DNA of 64,000 nt from Coix lacryma-jobi var. lacryma-jobi (lineage: Eukaryota > Streptophyta > Magnoliopsida > Poales > Poaceae): assembly GCA_009763385.1 (NCBI GenBank), contig CM019831.1, positions 113,114,680-113,178,679 on the forward strand, in the 5' to 3' direction. Positions within the stretch are counted from its first letter, which is position 1. Every line of letters begins with the position of its first letter. Made by a program: the position numbers and the translations under genes. This document shows, in pieces, positions 21,381 to 32,364 of this stretch. Under the pieces are notes generated by a model. That model saw nothing but the letters and a program-made list of their open reading frames with translations, was not told the origin of the DNA and did not search any database.

Positions 21381-23852
21381 ATGTCTACCATAAGTCAAGA
21401 ACAAATTGATGACATTGTCAAGAGGGTCTCCGCTCAGCTGCTAGAAGATCAAGCAAAGAAACATGAAGATCAAATGCAAAAGATGAAAGATGAGTTGGAG
21501 ATCATGAGGCAAGCTTTGGTCACTAAAGGCGAAGCTTCCGGAAGCGGAGAAACTCCGCTACAGCCCAAAGATGACAAGAAGAAGGAAGATGAAGAGAAAG
21601 GCAAGAGAGACAATGAGTTCTCTAGAGTGTCTTATGACTATAGCCAAATGGGCAAAGTCATTCAATTGCCTAGCGTCAATCTAGGCAAACCACCCGCCTT
21701 TGATGGAATCAACAACAATGATTGGGAACACAAGATGAAGCTACACCTTCTTGCCACAAGAGTTTGGGAGATTGTTGAGAGTGGACCAAGTCATGTTGAA
21801 GGCCAAGAGTTCACCGACAATGATGTGATTGAGTTTCAACAAAATGTTCAAGCCGCATCATTGATCCTATCATGCCTTAAGCTTGAAGAAAGAAACAAGG
21901 TACATGGAATGGAGAATGCCAAGAAGATCCGGGACACTCTCAGGATATCATATGAGGGTGATGCAAGTGTGAGGAAGTGCAACATAGAGCTTCTTCAAGG
22001 AAAGATTGAGAACTTTGCTATCAAGAAAAGTGAGACCACTCAACAAATGTTTGATAGATTCATGACATTGGTCAATAAGATTAGAGCTCTCGGAGACAAA
22101 AAGTGGGATGACAACTCAGTTGCAAGAAAGCTATTGAGAGCATATAGAAAGAAGAACAAGACACTTGCATCAATCATCATGGAGAGACCCAACTATGAGA
22201 GCATGGGACCTCATGAGATGCTTGCCAAAATAAAGCATCATGAAGTCTTGGATGATGAAGCTCTAGAAGATCAAGAGGAAAGCCACAAGAAGGTGGTAGC
22301 TCTCAAGGCAAACCAAGAAGAAGGAAGCAAGACCCAACATGATTCATCAAGTGATGAAAGCGATGATTCCGATGATGAGATTGCTCTCCTTGTGAAGAAC
22401 TTCCGAAGATTCATGAAGAAGAAAATGTACAAGAAGGGTAAAGGTGGATACTTCAAGAAGTCAAAGAAGAGGACTCGTTATGAGTGTGGTGTGGACGATA
22501 ATTTCATCGCCGATTGTCCACAAAAGAAGAACAAGAACAAATATAGCAAGAGTGATGATAGGAAGCAAAGAAGAAGAAGAGGTGGTGAAGCTCATCTTGG
22601 TGAAGAATGGTTCTCCGAAGATGACTCAAGTGATGAAGAGAAGAGCAAGGGCAAGGAGAAAGAAAAGGGAGCGGCCAACATCGCCATACACAAGATTTCT
22701 TCTCCAAGCCCCCTCCTCAACATGACTACCTCGACCACATCATCACGCTTGTTTGAGGACCTCACCGACGATGAGGATGACGTCACTCATTCTTGCTTCA
22801 TGGCTAAGGATGAGAAGGTATCACCTCACTCTCCTACTTGTTCTAGTGATGAATTTAGTGATGATGACATGGATGAATTTGAACTAAGTATCATAAGAAA
22901 GTTTGGTAAAAAGGGTGGACCAAAAATATTAAAATTGCTTAGTAAATTGGAAAGTCGGAATGAGAGTCTTGTATTGCAAGGGGACTTGATCTCTCAAGAG
23001 AGAGAAAAGAACCTTGCATTGGAAGCCTCTCTTGCCGAAGAGAAGTTGAAGGTTGAGAAATTGACCGTGGAACTATCTTTAGCCAACGACTCTAACAAGA
23101 AGTTGGCTAAGGAGTGTTCCACGAGCAATGACTCAATTGCTAATCTAAAGAATGAGATTAGCTTAGTTCAAGAGAACCTCACAAGCTCTCAAGATAAATA
23201 TCAAACTCTTGAACTAAGCTACAACACTCTTTGGAGTAGTACCTCTTCAACTACTCCTAAGGATTCTGACAACTCTAACGCTTCAACAAGTAATGGTTGC
23301 AATAGATGTTATAAAGTTGATATCAATGCTTGTGCAACTAACATTGTTGAGTTAGAGAAGAAGAGCAAAGAGATCCAACGGTTGAACATGATCTTGAGGA
23401 ATGGTTGCAAGTGCAAGATGGAACAACCAAAGGATATCCTCAAGACCGCAAGACATCCATCCATCAAGGATGGGATTGGGTACAATAGGTATGGTGGCAA
23501 GGCCAATGGAAGGAAGATGGTAAAGGGGGTACCCTTTGTTAACTTTAACAAAGGAGTTCCTCTCTTTGACCTTATGAACAAGGCCAACAAGGTTGCCAGC
23601 CCTAAGGCTCCACTTGCTAATGATAAGATTAACAAGGAAAAGCAAGTGGAGGTCCCCAAGCAACAAAAGCCAATATCAAGAAGCTATACATGTGACTACT
23701 TGTGTTGTTGGGGAGAAGACGACAAGATTGTCGTTAAGTATGTTGGTGCCCTCAAGAAGAGGGAGATTATGAGAAATGTTTGGGTGCCAAAAGCTTATGT
23801 GACTAACCCCCTAGGACCCAATCTCATTTGGGTACCTAAATCAAGAACATAA
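21381..23852 (+). CDS. Element B gag polyprotein (823 codons), zinc knuckle damaged
   Basis: Structural capsid/nucleocapsid precursor of the retrotransposon particle. The start ATG at 21381 is the first after the PBS. Visible regions are an N-terminal coiled coil (residues 1-60), a DUF4219/UBN2-type gag core (about 90-310, including NLGKPPAFDGINNNDWEHKM), an acidic serine patch, and basic stretches with a CCHC zinc-knuckle position at residues 366-379. A long C-terminal coiled coil (about 510-625) and the end motif IWVPKSRT follow. The knuckle is altered: the first Cys position holds Arg (22476) and the His position holds Asn (22500), so zinc binding should be lost, although the frame is open. 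Pol follows in a different frame without overlap. Length, near 820 residues, fits the large gag of SIRE elements. Confidence 0.9.
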   Translation: MSTISQEQIDDIVKRVSAQLLEDQAKKHEDQMQKMKDELEIMRQALVTKGEASGSGETPLQPKDDKKKEDEEKGKRDNEFSRVSYDYSQMGKVIQLPSVNLGKPPAFDGINNNDWEHKMKLHLLATRVWEIVESGPSHVEGQEFTDNDVIEFQQNVQAASLILSCLKLEERNKVHGMENAKKIRDTLRISYEGDASVRKCNIELLQGKIENFAIKKSETTQQMFDRFMTLVNKIRALGDKKWDDNSVARKLLRAYRKKNKTLASIIMERPNYESMGPHEMLAKIKHHEVLDDEALEDQEESHKKVVALKANQEEGSKTQHDSSSDESDDSDDEIALLVKNFRRFMKKKMYKKGKGGYFKKSKKRTRYECGVDDNFIADCPQKKNKNKYSKSDDRKQRRRRGGEAHLGEEWFSEDDSSDEEKSKGKEKEKGAANIAIHKISSPSPLLNMTTSTTSSRLFEDLTDDEDDVTHSCFMAKDEKVSPHSPTCSSDEFSDDDMDEFELSIIRKFGKKGGPKILKLLSKLESRNESLVLQGDLISQEREKNLALEASLAEEKLKVEKLTVELSLANDSNKKLAKECSTSNDSIANLKNEISLVQENLTSSQDKYQTLELSYNTLWSSTSSTTPKDSDNSNASTSNGCNRCYKVDINACATNIVELEKKSKEIQRLNMILRNGCKCKMEQPKDILKTARHPSIKDGIGYNRYGGKANGRKMVKGVPFVNFNKGVPLFDLMNKANKVASPKAPLANDKINKEKQVEVPKQQKPISRSYTCDYLCCWGEDDKIVVKYVGALKKREIMRNVWVPKAYVTNPLGPNLIWVPKSRT

Positions 23853-23865
23853 TCTTGTTTTGTAG

Positions 23866-26800
23866 GTATATGCCTACGGTGGGTCGAGTTGGGTGTTGGA
23901 TAGTGGATGCACCAATCATATGACCGGGGCAAAAGAAATGTTCTCCTCCTTCCAACCAAGCAACGACTCATGTAACAACATTGTGTTTGGTGACAATGGC
24001 AAAGGAGAAGTGCTTGGTTTGGGTAAAATTGCTATCTCAACTGACAATTCCATATCTAATGTATTACTTGTGCATTCGTTGAGTTACAATTTGTTATCCG
24101 TTTCTCAACTTTGTGAAATGGGATATGATTGTCTCTTTACGGATAAGGGTGTGACCATCTCTAGAAGAAGGGATTCCTCTATTGCTTTTAAAGGCGTGTT
24201 GAAGGGAAAACTTTACCTAGTTGACTTCTCAACTAGTAAGGTAGAACCTACAACATGTCTAATGGCAAAATCTAGCATGGGTTGGCTTTGGCATCGCCGA
24301 CTAGCTCATGTTGGGATGAGGAACTTGGCCCAACTTCAAAGGGAAGGGCACATCCTTGGACTAACCAATGTCTCGTTTGAGAAAGATAGGATTTGCAGCG
24401 CGTGCCAAGCAGGAAAGCAAGTTGGAGCAAAGCATCCAATGAAGAACATTGTATCAACCACAAGACCATTGGAGCTGCTTCACATGGACCTCATCGGACC
24501 CGTTGCTTACCAAAGCATCGACGGTAACAAATATGGTTTCGTTATTGTTGATGATTTTTCTCGTTTCACTTGGGTGTTCTTTTTAGCAGATAAAACCGAG
24601 ACCCAAGGTATCTTCAAGAAGTTTGCTAGAAGGGCTCAAAATGAGTTTGAGCTCAAGATCAAGAAAGTGAGAAGCGACAATGGGACCGAGTTTAGAAACA
24701 CGAACATAGAAGAATATCTTGATGATGAAGGAATCAAGCATGAGTTCTCCGTTCCATATACCCCACAAAAAAATGGGGTTGTGGAAAGTAAGAATAGAAC
24801 TCTTGTTGAAGCCGCAAGATCTATGTTGGATGAGTACAAGACTTCCCATGGTTTTTGGGCGGAGGCGATGAACACCGCGTGTCATGCCATCAACCGCCTC
24901 TACCTCCACAAGCTAAGGGACAAGACGCCATACGAGCTTCTAACCGGTAACAAACCGAAGGTGCATTACTTTCGAGTTTTTGGCTGCAAGTGTTTCATAC
25001 TTAACAAGAGAGCCACAAGTTCAAAGTTTGCACCTAAGGTACATGAAGGCTTTCTACTTGGTTATGGTACTAACGAACACGGATACCGCGTATTCAATAA
25101 TGCCACCGACACTATTGAGTTAACGGTAGACGTGACTTTTGATGAATCCGACGGCTCCCAAAAGGAGCAAGTCAATGATGAGCTTGTAGGTGATGACATG
25201 TCTCCATCCGAAGCAATCAAGAAGCTTGCAACCGGTGATGTGAGACCTATTGAGATTCAAGATGATGATGATGATCCGTTGCATACTCCACAAGATTCAA
25301 ATGTCCATCATGTGCACTCAAATGTACATGGTGAAGCTTCCGCAACTCTGATAGATGGAGGTGCAAATGATGGTCAAAAGCAACATCAACTTGATGATCA
25401 AGCACAAGCTCAACATGAAGACCGACAAGATGATGGGGACATTCCCACATGTGATGAAGATGATGAAGATGGACCCATCCAAAGGAGATCACTCGTGCCA
25501 CATCCTAAAGTGCACCATTCTATTCAACGGGATCATCCCATTGACAACATACTGGGGAGCATACGTCGTGGGGTAACGACACGTTCACGCTTAGCAAATT
25601 TTTGTGAACATTACTTGTTTGTCTCCTCTTTGGAACCTCTTAGGGTGGGCGATGCACTTGATGATCCGGATTGGGTGATGGCTATGCAAGAAGAGTTGAA
25701 CAACTTCACCAGGAATGAAGTCTGGTCCTTGGTGGAAAGACCCAAGTAAAATGTGATAGGAACCAAATGGGTCTTCCGCAACAAACAAGATGAGCATGGC
25801 GTGGTAACAAGGAACAAATCACGGTTGGTGGCTCAAGGTTTCACTCAAATCGAAGGTTTGGACTTTGGGGAAACCTATGCACCTGTAGCTAGGCTTGAGT
25901 CAATTCGTATATTACTTGCCTTTGCTACTCACCATGATTTCAAGCTATACCAAATGGACGTGAAAAGTGCATTCCTCAACGGCCCCCTCTCTGAATTGGT
26001 AGATGTGGAGCAACCACCGGGTTTTGAAGATCCCAAGTATCCCAACCACGTCTACAAGCTCGACAAGGCGCTCTATGGGCTCAAGCAAGCCCCTAGAGCT
26101 TGGTATGATTGCCTTAAGGACTTCCTACTCAAAAAGGGTTTTGAGATAGGAAGGGCCGACGCTACTCTAGTTACTTGCAAAGTCGATAATGATATCTTTG
26201 TGTGCCAAATATATGTCGATGACATAATATTTGGTAGTACTAATGTGACTTTTTGTGAGGAATTTAGTAGGATCATGACCAAAAGGTTCGAGATGTCCAT
26301 GATGGGTGAGTTGAATTATTTTCTTGGATTCCAAATCAAGCAACTCAAGGATGGCACGTTCATCAGTCAAACCAAGTATACAAGAGACATGCTAAAGAAG
26401 TTTGAGATGGACAAGGCCAAACCCATCAAGACCCCCATGCCTACCAATGGACATCTTGATCTAAATGAGGATGGTAAGTCAGTGGACCAAAAGGTATATC
26501 GCTCTATGATCGGTTCATTGCTTTACCTTTATGCATCTAGGCCTGATATAATGCTTAGCGTGTGCATGTGTGCAAGATTTCAAGCTAATCCGAAAGAATG
26601 TCATATTATGGCCGTTAAGAGAATCTTTCGATACCTAGTGCACACTCCTAATCTTGGCTTGTGGTATCCCAAGGGCTCCACTTTTGATCTACTTGGCTAT
26701 TCCGATTCGGACTATGCCGGTTGCAAGGTAGATCGAAAGAGCACGACCGGGACTTGCCAATTTATTGGAAGGTCTTTGGTGTCATGGAGTTCTAAGAAAC

Positions 26801-27165
26801 AAAATAGTGTTGCCCTATCCACCGCCAAAGCCGAGTATGTGGCGGCCGGTGCATGCTGTGCTCAACTACTTTGGATGAAGCAAACACTAAAAGATTTCGG
26901 ATGTGAGGAAAATAAGATTCCACTTTTGTGTGACAATGAGAGTGCTATCAAGCTAGCCAACAATCCCGTAAACCATTCTCGCACAAAACACATAGACATC
27001 CGACACCATTTCTTGAGAGACCATGAAGCCAAAGGAGATATCGCAATACGCCATGTGAGCACCGAAAAGCAACTAGCCGATATCTTCACAAAGCCTTTAG
27101 ATGAGTCAAGATTTTGTGCTTTGAGGAGTGAACTAAATATCATTGATTCTCGTAACGTGGCTTGA
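23866..27165 (+). pseudogene. Element B pol (protease, integrase, RT, RNase H) with one internal stop
   Basis: Copia-order polyprotein that would cleave, reverse-transcribe and integrate the element. The frame opens at 23866, just after a TAG. Seen in order: aspartic protease (LDSGCTNHMTG, 23896); GAG-pre-integrase with the His/Cys zinc set (WLWHRRLAHVG ... CSACQAGK, about 24280-24420); the integrase DDE core (MDLIGP, RSDNGTEF, NGVVESKNRT); RT with FLNGPLSE and the YVDD box (26212-26223); and RNase H (DSDYAGCKVDRKSTTG ... AKAEYVAA), ending after FTKPLDESRF. A single TAA at 25747-25749 splits it between integrase and RT while the same frame continues on both sides. The frame differs from gag, and a TAG separates them, so either a small indel or an unusual expression strategy is implied. 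Confidence 0.95.
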
Positions 27166-28021
27166 TGTCTTGCACATATTTGTTTTCACCTAGAGACCTA
27201 GACAAATGCTTTGACAAAATATTGTGTGTGATTTCAAATCTATTTTGCATGCTTCTCTTGTGTCCATAGCTATGTACTGCTTATATGAAATTTGGACATG
27301 ATTGAAGTTTGTGTAGTATGCCACACAATGTTCTCCTAGAATAGCTCTCTGTCCGCTCTGGAAACGCGTGGTCGGTAGTACCGCCATAGGGGCGGTAGTA
27401 CCGACGTCGGTAGTACCGACCCCTTGGGGCGGTAGTACCGACCCTGGTTTGACCCTGGTATAAAAGGTCACGGTGACTTCTCTTTCAACCCTATCCAGTC
27501 AAAGTTTTTTACCGTGGCCGCCGCCTTCCTTCAGCCCGTGCAGCCGCCGCGACCTCTCCTCCTCTCAATCTCCTTCCTCCTCCACTCAAATCCAAATCCA
27601 TCCGGTGTGAAGGTGCTTTGGAGTGTGGAGATCATCTTGGTGGTGTTCTTGAAACCCGGAAGATCCTCCTACATCGGATTTCGGCCTCTTCTTCACGAGT
27701 AGCAAGGTACTAGGGTGTTCATGCCCGATCTCTTAATGTACCTTGTTCTAGGTCAATTCCTTTGGTAGGATTGCTCTATCTAGTGTATAGATGCTTCTAG
27801 GATGTATGGTTTGCAAGTTTATGGATGATTTGTGTGATTGGATTGAAGGGAATCGCACGCTGCAGTGCAGTCGGTAGTACCGACCCTCCTTGGGTGGTAG
27901 TACCGACCGCGCACAGTGAGGCGCTTCCCTCCCCTATCTTGACCGTCATCTTTGTTACATCCTTTGAAGTTGTCTTTCTATCACCTTTTGTCTCACTTCG
28001 GTCTATGCTATCTTGTTCTAG
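27166..28021 (+). other. Element B spacer between pol and the extra ORF
   Basis: No long reading frame with a domain. It holds GGCGGTAGTACCG palindrome clusters at about 27370-27445 and 27868-27908, the same motif as in the LTRs. In this lineage the downstream ORF is thought to be made from a separate or spliced transcript; a splice acceptor would have to lie in this stretch, but I cannot prove one. Confidence 0.6.
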
Positions 28022-29688
28022 ATGTCGCATGGCCGGAGGCCCTGTCACTAGGCCGGAGATGATGAAGAGGAAGAGTATGTGGCTTTGAGGCTTGGTGATG
28101 TGCAGCAGGGAGAGCCGCAGCGCCGCAATCCCGGGCGTCGTGCCCGGGCCGGTGGGAGCAGCGAGGACGTCACTCGACAGGTGCGTGGACGTTCGTCCAC
28201 GAGCCGTCGTAGTGTCGACAGTGGCAGAGGTAGAGCCAGTGTCAGTGGTGCAGGTGGGAGCGGTGCAGGTGGGAGTAGTCATGCTGCTCCTCCACCTCCA
28301 CCGCCCCCGGTCAGTGGTCCTCCCGGGCGCTTGCACAGTGTGATTGTGGGCGGAGTGGCTTTGGGAGCTGGAGCTGAGCGGGAGGGTCGGTCCATCGATC
28401 CTCGCTTTGGACCTCCATCTCCTCCGACATCCGGGTTGTTGCTTATCAACCGGGTGTTTCATATGCATCCTGAAGCTGGAGCTTTGATGACTGCCCCCGC
28501 ACATTTTGGAAATACCATGGACTACTCAGATAGAAAGAAGGCAAACCTGTTGAGATCCCAAAGGTCAGAAAATCCATATCTTTTTGTTCGGGATGATACA
28601 GTGGACAGGAGGTTTTGGTCCCGGTTCCAGCAGGATTACTATGTGTCAGTCTGTTGGAGGGGCTTGCTAAGGGGCGTCCTCCCCTCTTTGAGCACAAGTG
28701 TCTATCTATTCGGTCCCTGTCTAACAGGGGTTCTGAAGAGATAGATGCTTTGGTTCAGAGGCTGGAGAATTGGAGGATTCTGGGGTTGGTGTCTGGTGAG
28801 CGCAGCTACAACCAGGAGATTATCTGTCAGTTTTGGGCTACCCTCTTCATTGATCAGGAGGCTCAGGTGCTGCATTGGATGACCCAGGGGGTGCACTACA
28901 GGTGCAACTTTGTCACCTTTGCCAGACTATTGGGGTTCAACAACGAAGACAGGAATGCCCCTAGATTGTCAGAGATGTATGGTGGGGGCATGTATCCTGA
29001 GCATCTGGAGAACTCTGGGGTTTACATGGATGGTGCATGGGCTTACTTCAAAGTCTTTGGACTAAAGCCTGCTTACTTCGTGCTCAACAACTTGATGCGC
29101 CTCACCCTGGACCCCAAAGTTGGAGACAATGATAATTTGAGAGATGATGCTCCCAAGGTCCTTGTCCAGTTTGCTTGGCCAGATGGACGTTTCAGCATTT
29201 CACACTTTCTCTGGCAGAAGATCTCAGATGTGTACAATAACCCTCACAAGAACCTACCTTACGCTCCATATCTTATGCATATCATTGAGCATGTTGTTGG
29301 AGCCACTTTCGAGTATGATCGGACCGTGAAGGAGTACAGTGTTCGCAAGTTCTCCTCCACGAGTTCCGCGGGCAAGGAAAAGGTTGATGAAGGTGGTGAC
29401 ATTCCAGCAGCAGCAGCAGCTCCTGGCGAGGCACGTGGCCCAGAGCAGGCTCGTGGAGAGGTGCCTTCTGCTACCGCTCCTCCTCCGCGTCGTGAGAGGC
29501 GTAGGAGTGGCGGTGTTCGCTACGCTCTCGGTAAGTTCTTTCAGTGGATGTGCTACAGGGCCGAGCGCGATGAGCGGCATCAGCAGGAGGTGCGTGAGCA
29601 CCTTGGTCTTCCTCCTCGTTCGCCGCCCCGACCCTTTCCGGACCCCTTCGCCGAGTACGACGCTCAGCCTCGACACGATGATGATGAA

Positions 29689-29738
<50 letters not shown>

Positions 29739-30105
29739 CGATGACGATGGTGGCCAGCAGCAGCCGCAGCAGCCGGCTGGTGGTGATGAGGTTGGGATCT
29801 TCTCCTTTGAGATGTATCAGCCTCTTCAGCCCCCGCCTTCGTACCAGCCTCCGCCCTTCTACCCCGACTACGGTATGGATCCTTCACATGGTGGTGGATC
29901 CACCTCGTACCAGGGTGGCGGTGGTGGCTCCTACACGGGCTTTGCTGCCCCCGACGCCGATCCAGCCGGGAGTGGTGGCTTCCGTGACCCTACTCCTCCG
30001 CTGGATCCTTCTGATGCCCCTTCGTCATCATATCCTGGTGGAGATCTTGGTGCCAGTGCTTACTCGTCTCTCTTTGGTGGTTCGTATCCAGGTGGCTACT
30101 ATTAG
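28022..30105 (+). pseudogene. Extra ORF of element B (env-like / Transposase_32-like), broken
   Basis: Counterpart of the element A extra ORF; function unknown. An ATG at 28022 opens a frame that meets a TAG at 28049 after nine codons, then stays open to 28744. A frame change around 28640-28680 moves the coding to the frame ending at 30105. The N-terminus is Arg/Gly/Ser-rich. The globular middle (28740-29330) shares IICQFWATLFI, WMTQGVHYRC and YAPYLMHIIEHVVGATFEYD-like segments with element A. The tail is Pro/Gly/Ser/Tyr-rich with a run of about 25 acidic residues from a GAT repeat at 29679-29748. No signal peptide or clear membrane helix is seen. Ends shared with element A but low overall identity suggest long separate evolution. 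Confidence 0.82.
29679..29748 (+). repeat. GAT trinucleotide microsatellite coding poly-Asp
   Basis: An almost perfect (GAT)n run of about 70 bp, with a few GAA/GAC units, inside the extra ORF. It encodes poly-Asp in the ORF frame. Element A has a Glu-rich tract in a different part of its ORF (N-terminal). Confidence 0.95.
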
Positions 30106-30637
30106 TTGTTCTTGCTTATCTTGGCCTACCCCTTTTGGCATTTGATGACAAAGGGGGAGTGTTAGGCTTATCTATCTTGATGTAATAGCTAGCCTGTGAG
30201 AGAGAGTTAATCTTTGAGAACTAAGTGTGGTATTGCTACTCTTTTATTTGTGATGTGATGGGATGTAAACATTTGAGTTGTTTTGTTAAATTCATGTTTG
30301 TTTCATCCCCTCTATTTCTGCTCATGTCATGGATGGTGATTGTTGTTTTTCGCTTTATTTTATTGTTTCGTGGATCACCATGTCATGTAATTCTTGCATC
30401 ACAAATTGTTATATGATGTTGTCACGCACACTTAGGCACCCCACGGATTGCAAAATTTAGGGGGAGCTCTTGTTCTTGTGTATGCAACCTTGCTTTAAGT
30501 CAAGGTTTGAAATTCATATCCAAAGCATACACTAAGGGGGAGCTCAAACTAAATTTTTGGAATTCAAAAGCTTCAATTCTTTCTATCCTTATTGTAAGCC
30601 TAAGTTGGTTGTCATCAATTACCAAAAAGGGGGAGTT
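30106..30637 (+). other. Element B 3' untranslated region with polypurine tract
   Basis: Non-coding. Several AAGGGGGAG-type purine runs occur (about 30150, 30460, 30535), and the one next to the LTR (30624-30635, AAAAAGGGGGAG) is the primary polypurine tract. Repeated tracts of this type are common in this lineage. Confidence 0.85.
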
Positions 30638-32359
30638 TGAAAGTGCATTCACCCCCATTGTGGGTTTTGGCTAATTAATGACAATCAAATTAGGGACTAA
30701 CCGGTTTATAAAAGCATGTATGCAGGTGTTAGTCCTAGAAAGATTTGAAATGTTATGATCTCATGAACAAAGCACGTTTGGATACATTTGGACATAAAGA
30801 TGCCTAGCTCAAGTGGTAGTTTAAAATTTCAATTTTAAACTTGAGTTATAGGTAAGCCGGACTATCAAGAGGGTCACAATTTATGTTGGCTAGATATGGA
30901 GAAAAGTGCTCAAATCGACTAACTATAGTTTGCTTGAGAGACACCGCACAAACACGGACACATGGAGGGTTTTCTGTGCGGGCGGTAGTACCGCCCATGG
31001 GTGGTCGGTAGTACCGCCCGTGGCTTCACCACGCAGTGCTCAAAACAACCTCTCTGTATTGGCTCGAAAATGGCCTAGCGGTAGTACCGCTATAGGGCCG
31101 GTACTACCGCCCCCGGTGGTACCGACCCAAGCCGGTAGTAAACCAAGTTTGCAGGGCTCTCTATGCTGACTCGATTTTGACTTGGCGGTAGTACCGCCAT
31201 AGGGCCGGTACTACCGACCCTCGGTGGTACCGACCCTGGTCGGTAGTAACCGAGGGACTGAGTCCCTTTCTGTGGAGCTCTCTGTTCGCGGCCATTTTGG
31301 CCTGGCGGTAGTACCGCCATAGGGCCGGTACTACCGCCCCTCGGTGGTACCGCCCCGCAGGCGGTAGTTGACTTTAGGTCAGATTCAGATCTGAGTAACC
31401 GTTAGTGACTGGTCGGTACTACCGACCATGGGTGGTCGGTACTACCGACCAGCCTCGGGACTGGGGGACTATTTATAGCCCTCCACTTGACTTTTGACAG
31501 TTACCCACTCATTCCATTCATTCATTGCGACCTACTTTCAGACAAAGCTCTCTCCAAGCATTGACTACTCCCCTCTCTCTCCCCCTTTGCTCCTAGATTC
31601 ACTCTCTTGCAAGATTTGAGCTAGGGAGGTGAGATTAGAGTGTGAGAAGCTTCGATCTACGACTTGAGCACTTGGTTTTCATTTAGCCGGCTTGATTTGT
31701 GTCTATTACTCTTGAGCTCGTTGAGCTCTAGCCGGTTAGGTGTTCTTCGTGGTAGCCCGTATTGATTCACTTGTGAGGGCTCCCCGAAGTGTTTGTATTA
31801 CCCCTGTGATTTCTAGTGGAGAAACTCGAGTAGCCTTTGTGGTTGCTTGAGTGAGGCAAGGAGGTGAAATAGACTCCGACCTTTGTGGTCACCTCAACAA
31901 CGAGGACGTAGGCACTCCTTAGTGGATTGGCCGAACCTCGGGATAAATCGCGCGTCCCGTGTGCTTGTTGTTGTCTCTACTTTGTATATTACGCTTGCTG
32001 TTGTGTTCTTCGTGTTCTTCCTATCCCTAACTCTTTCTTAGGTTGGGAAGGCTCGATCTACATCAAGGGAAGCAACCAAGGCTCGGTGAGAGTAGAATTA
32101 CTATCGGTCATACTTAGGGAAGTGGGACTAGATTCTTGTATTACATTCGTAGCTCACGTACTTCAGATTTGTAGTTCCTTTTAGGATCCCTGGTTGTGCC
32201 GTTTGTTTGTGTCGGTAGTACCGGTGTTTTACACCCGGTAGTACCTAACAAACAAACCGGCCTCTCCGGTTGTTATCTAACTACATCTCTTAGTTTGTGA
32301 AGTTTCAGATTGTTTAAAATCACCTGTTCACCCCCCTCTAGGCTGATTTGATCCTTTCA
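30638..32359 (+). repeat. Element B 3' LTR (1722 bp)
   Basis: Matches the 5' LTR end to end. It is longer mainly because of an extra palindrome copy at about 31410-31450, where GGTCGGTACTACCGACC is present twice against once at 20400 in the 5' LTR. This shows that palindrome copy number changes between the two LTRs of one insertion. Confidence 0.96.
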
Positions 32360-32364
32360 GAGAG

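Larger units (their letters stand above)
19629..32359 (+). mobile_element. Element B: full-length SIRE/Maximus Copia retrotransposon
   Basis: Complete structure with 5-bp target duplications GAGAG (19624-19628 and 32360-32364), LTRs TGAAAGTGCATTC...GATTTGATCCTTTCA, a tRNA-iMet PBS, gag, pol in Copia order (protease, integrase, RT, RNase H), an extra ORF downstream of pol, and a polypurine tract. About a dozen differences, nearly all transitions, are visible by eye in the first 450 bp of the two LTRs, so the insertion is not very recent. Each of the three coding regions carries damage, so the copy is unlikely to be autonomous. Confidence 0.97.

Noticed and set aside
27797..28504. 235-codon minus-strand frame
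   Set aside because: Antisense to the start of element B's extra ORF; no domain.
29339..30145. 268-codon Met-rich frame
   Set aside because: Shadow of the poly-Asp microsatellite read in another phase.
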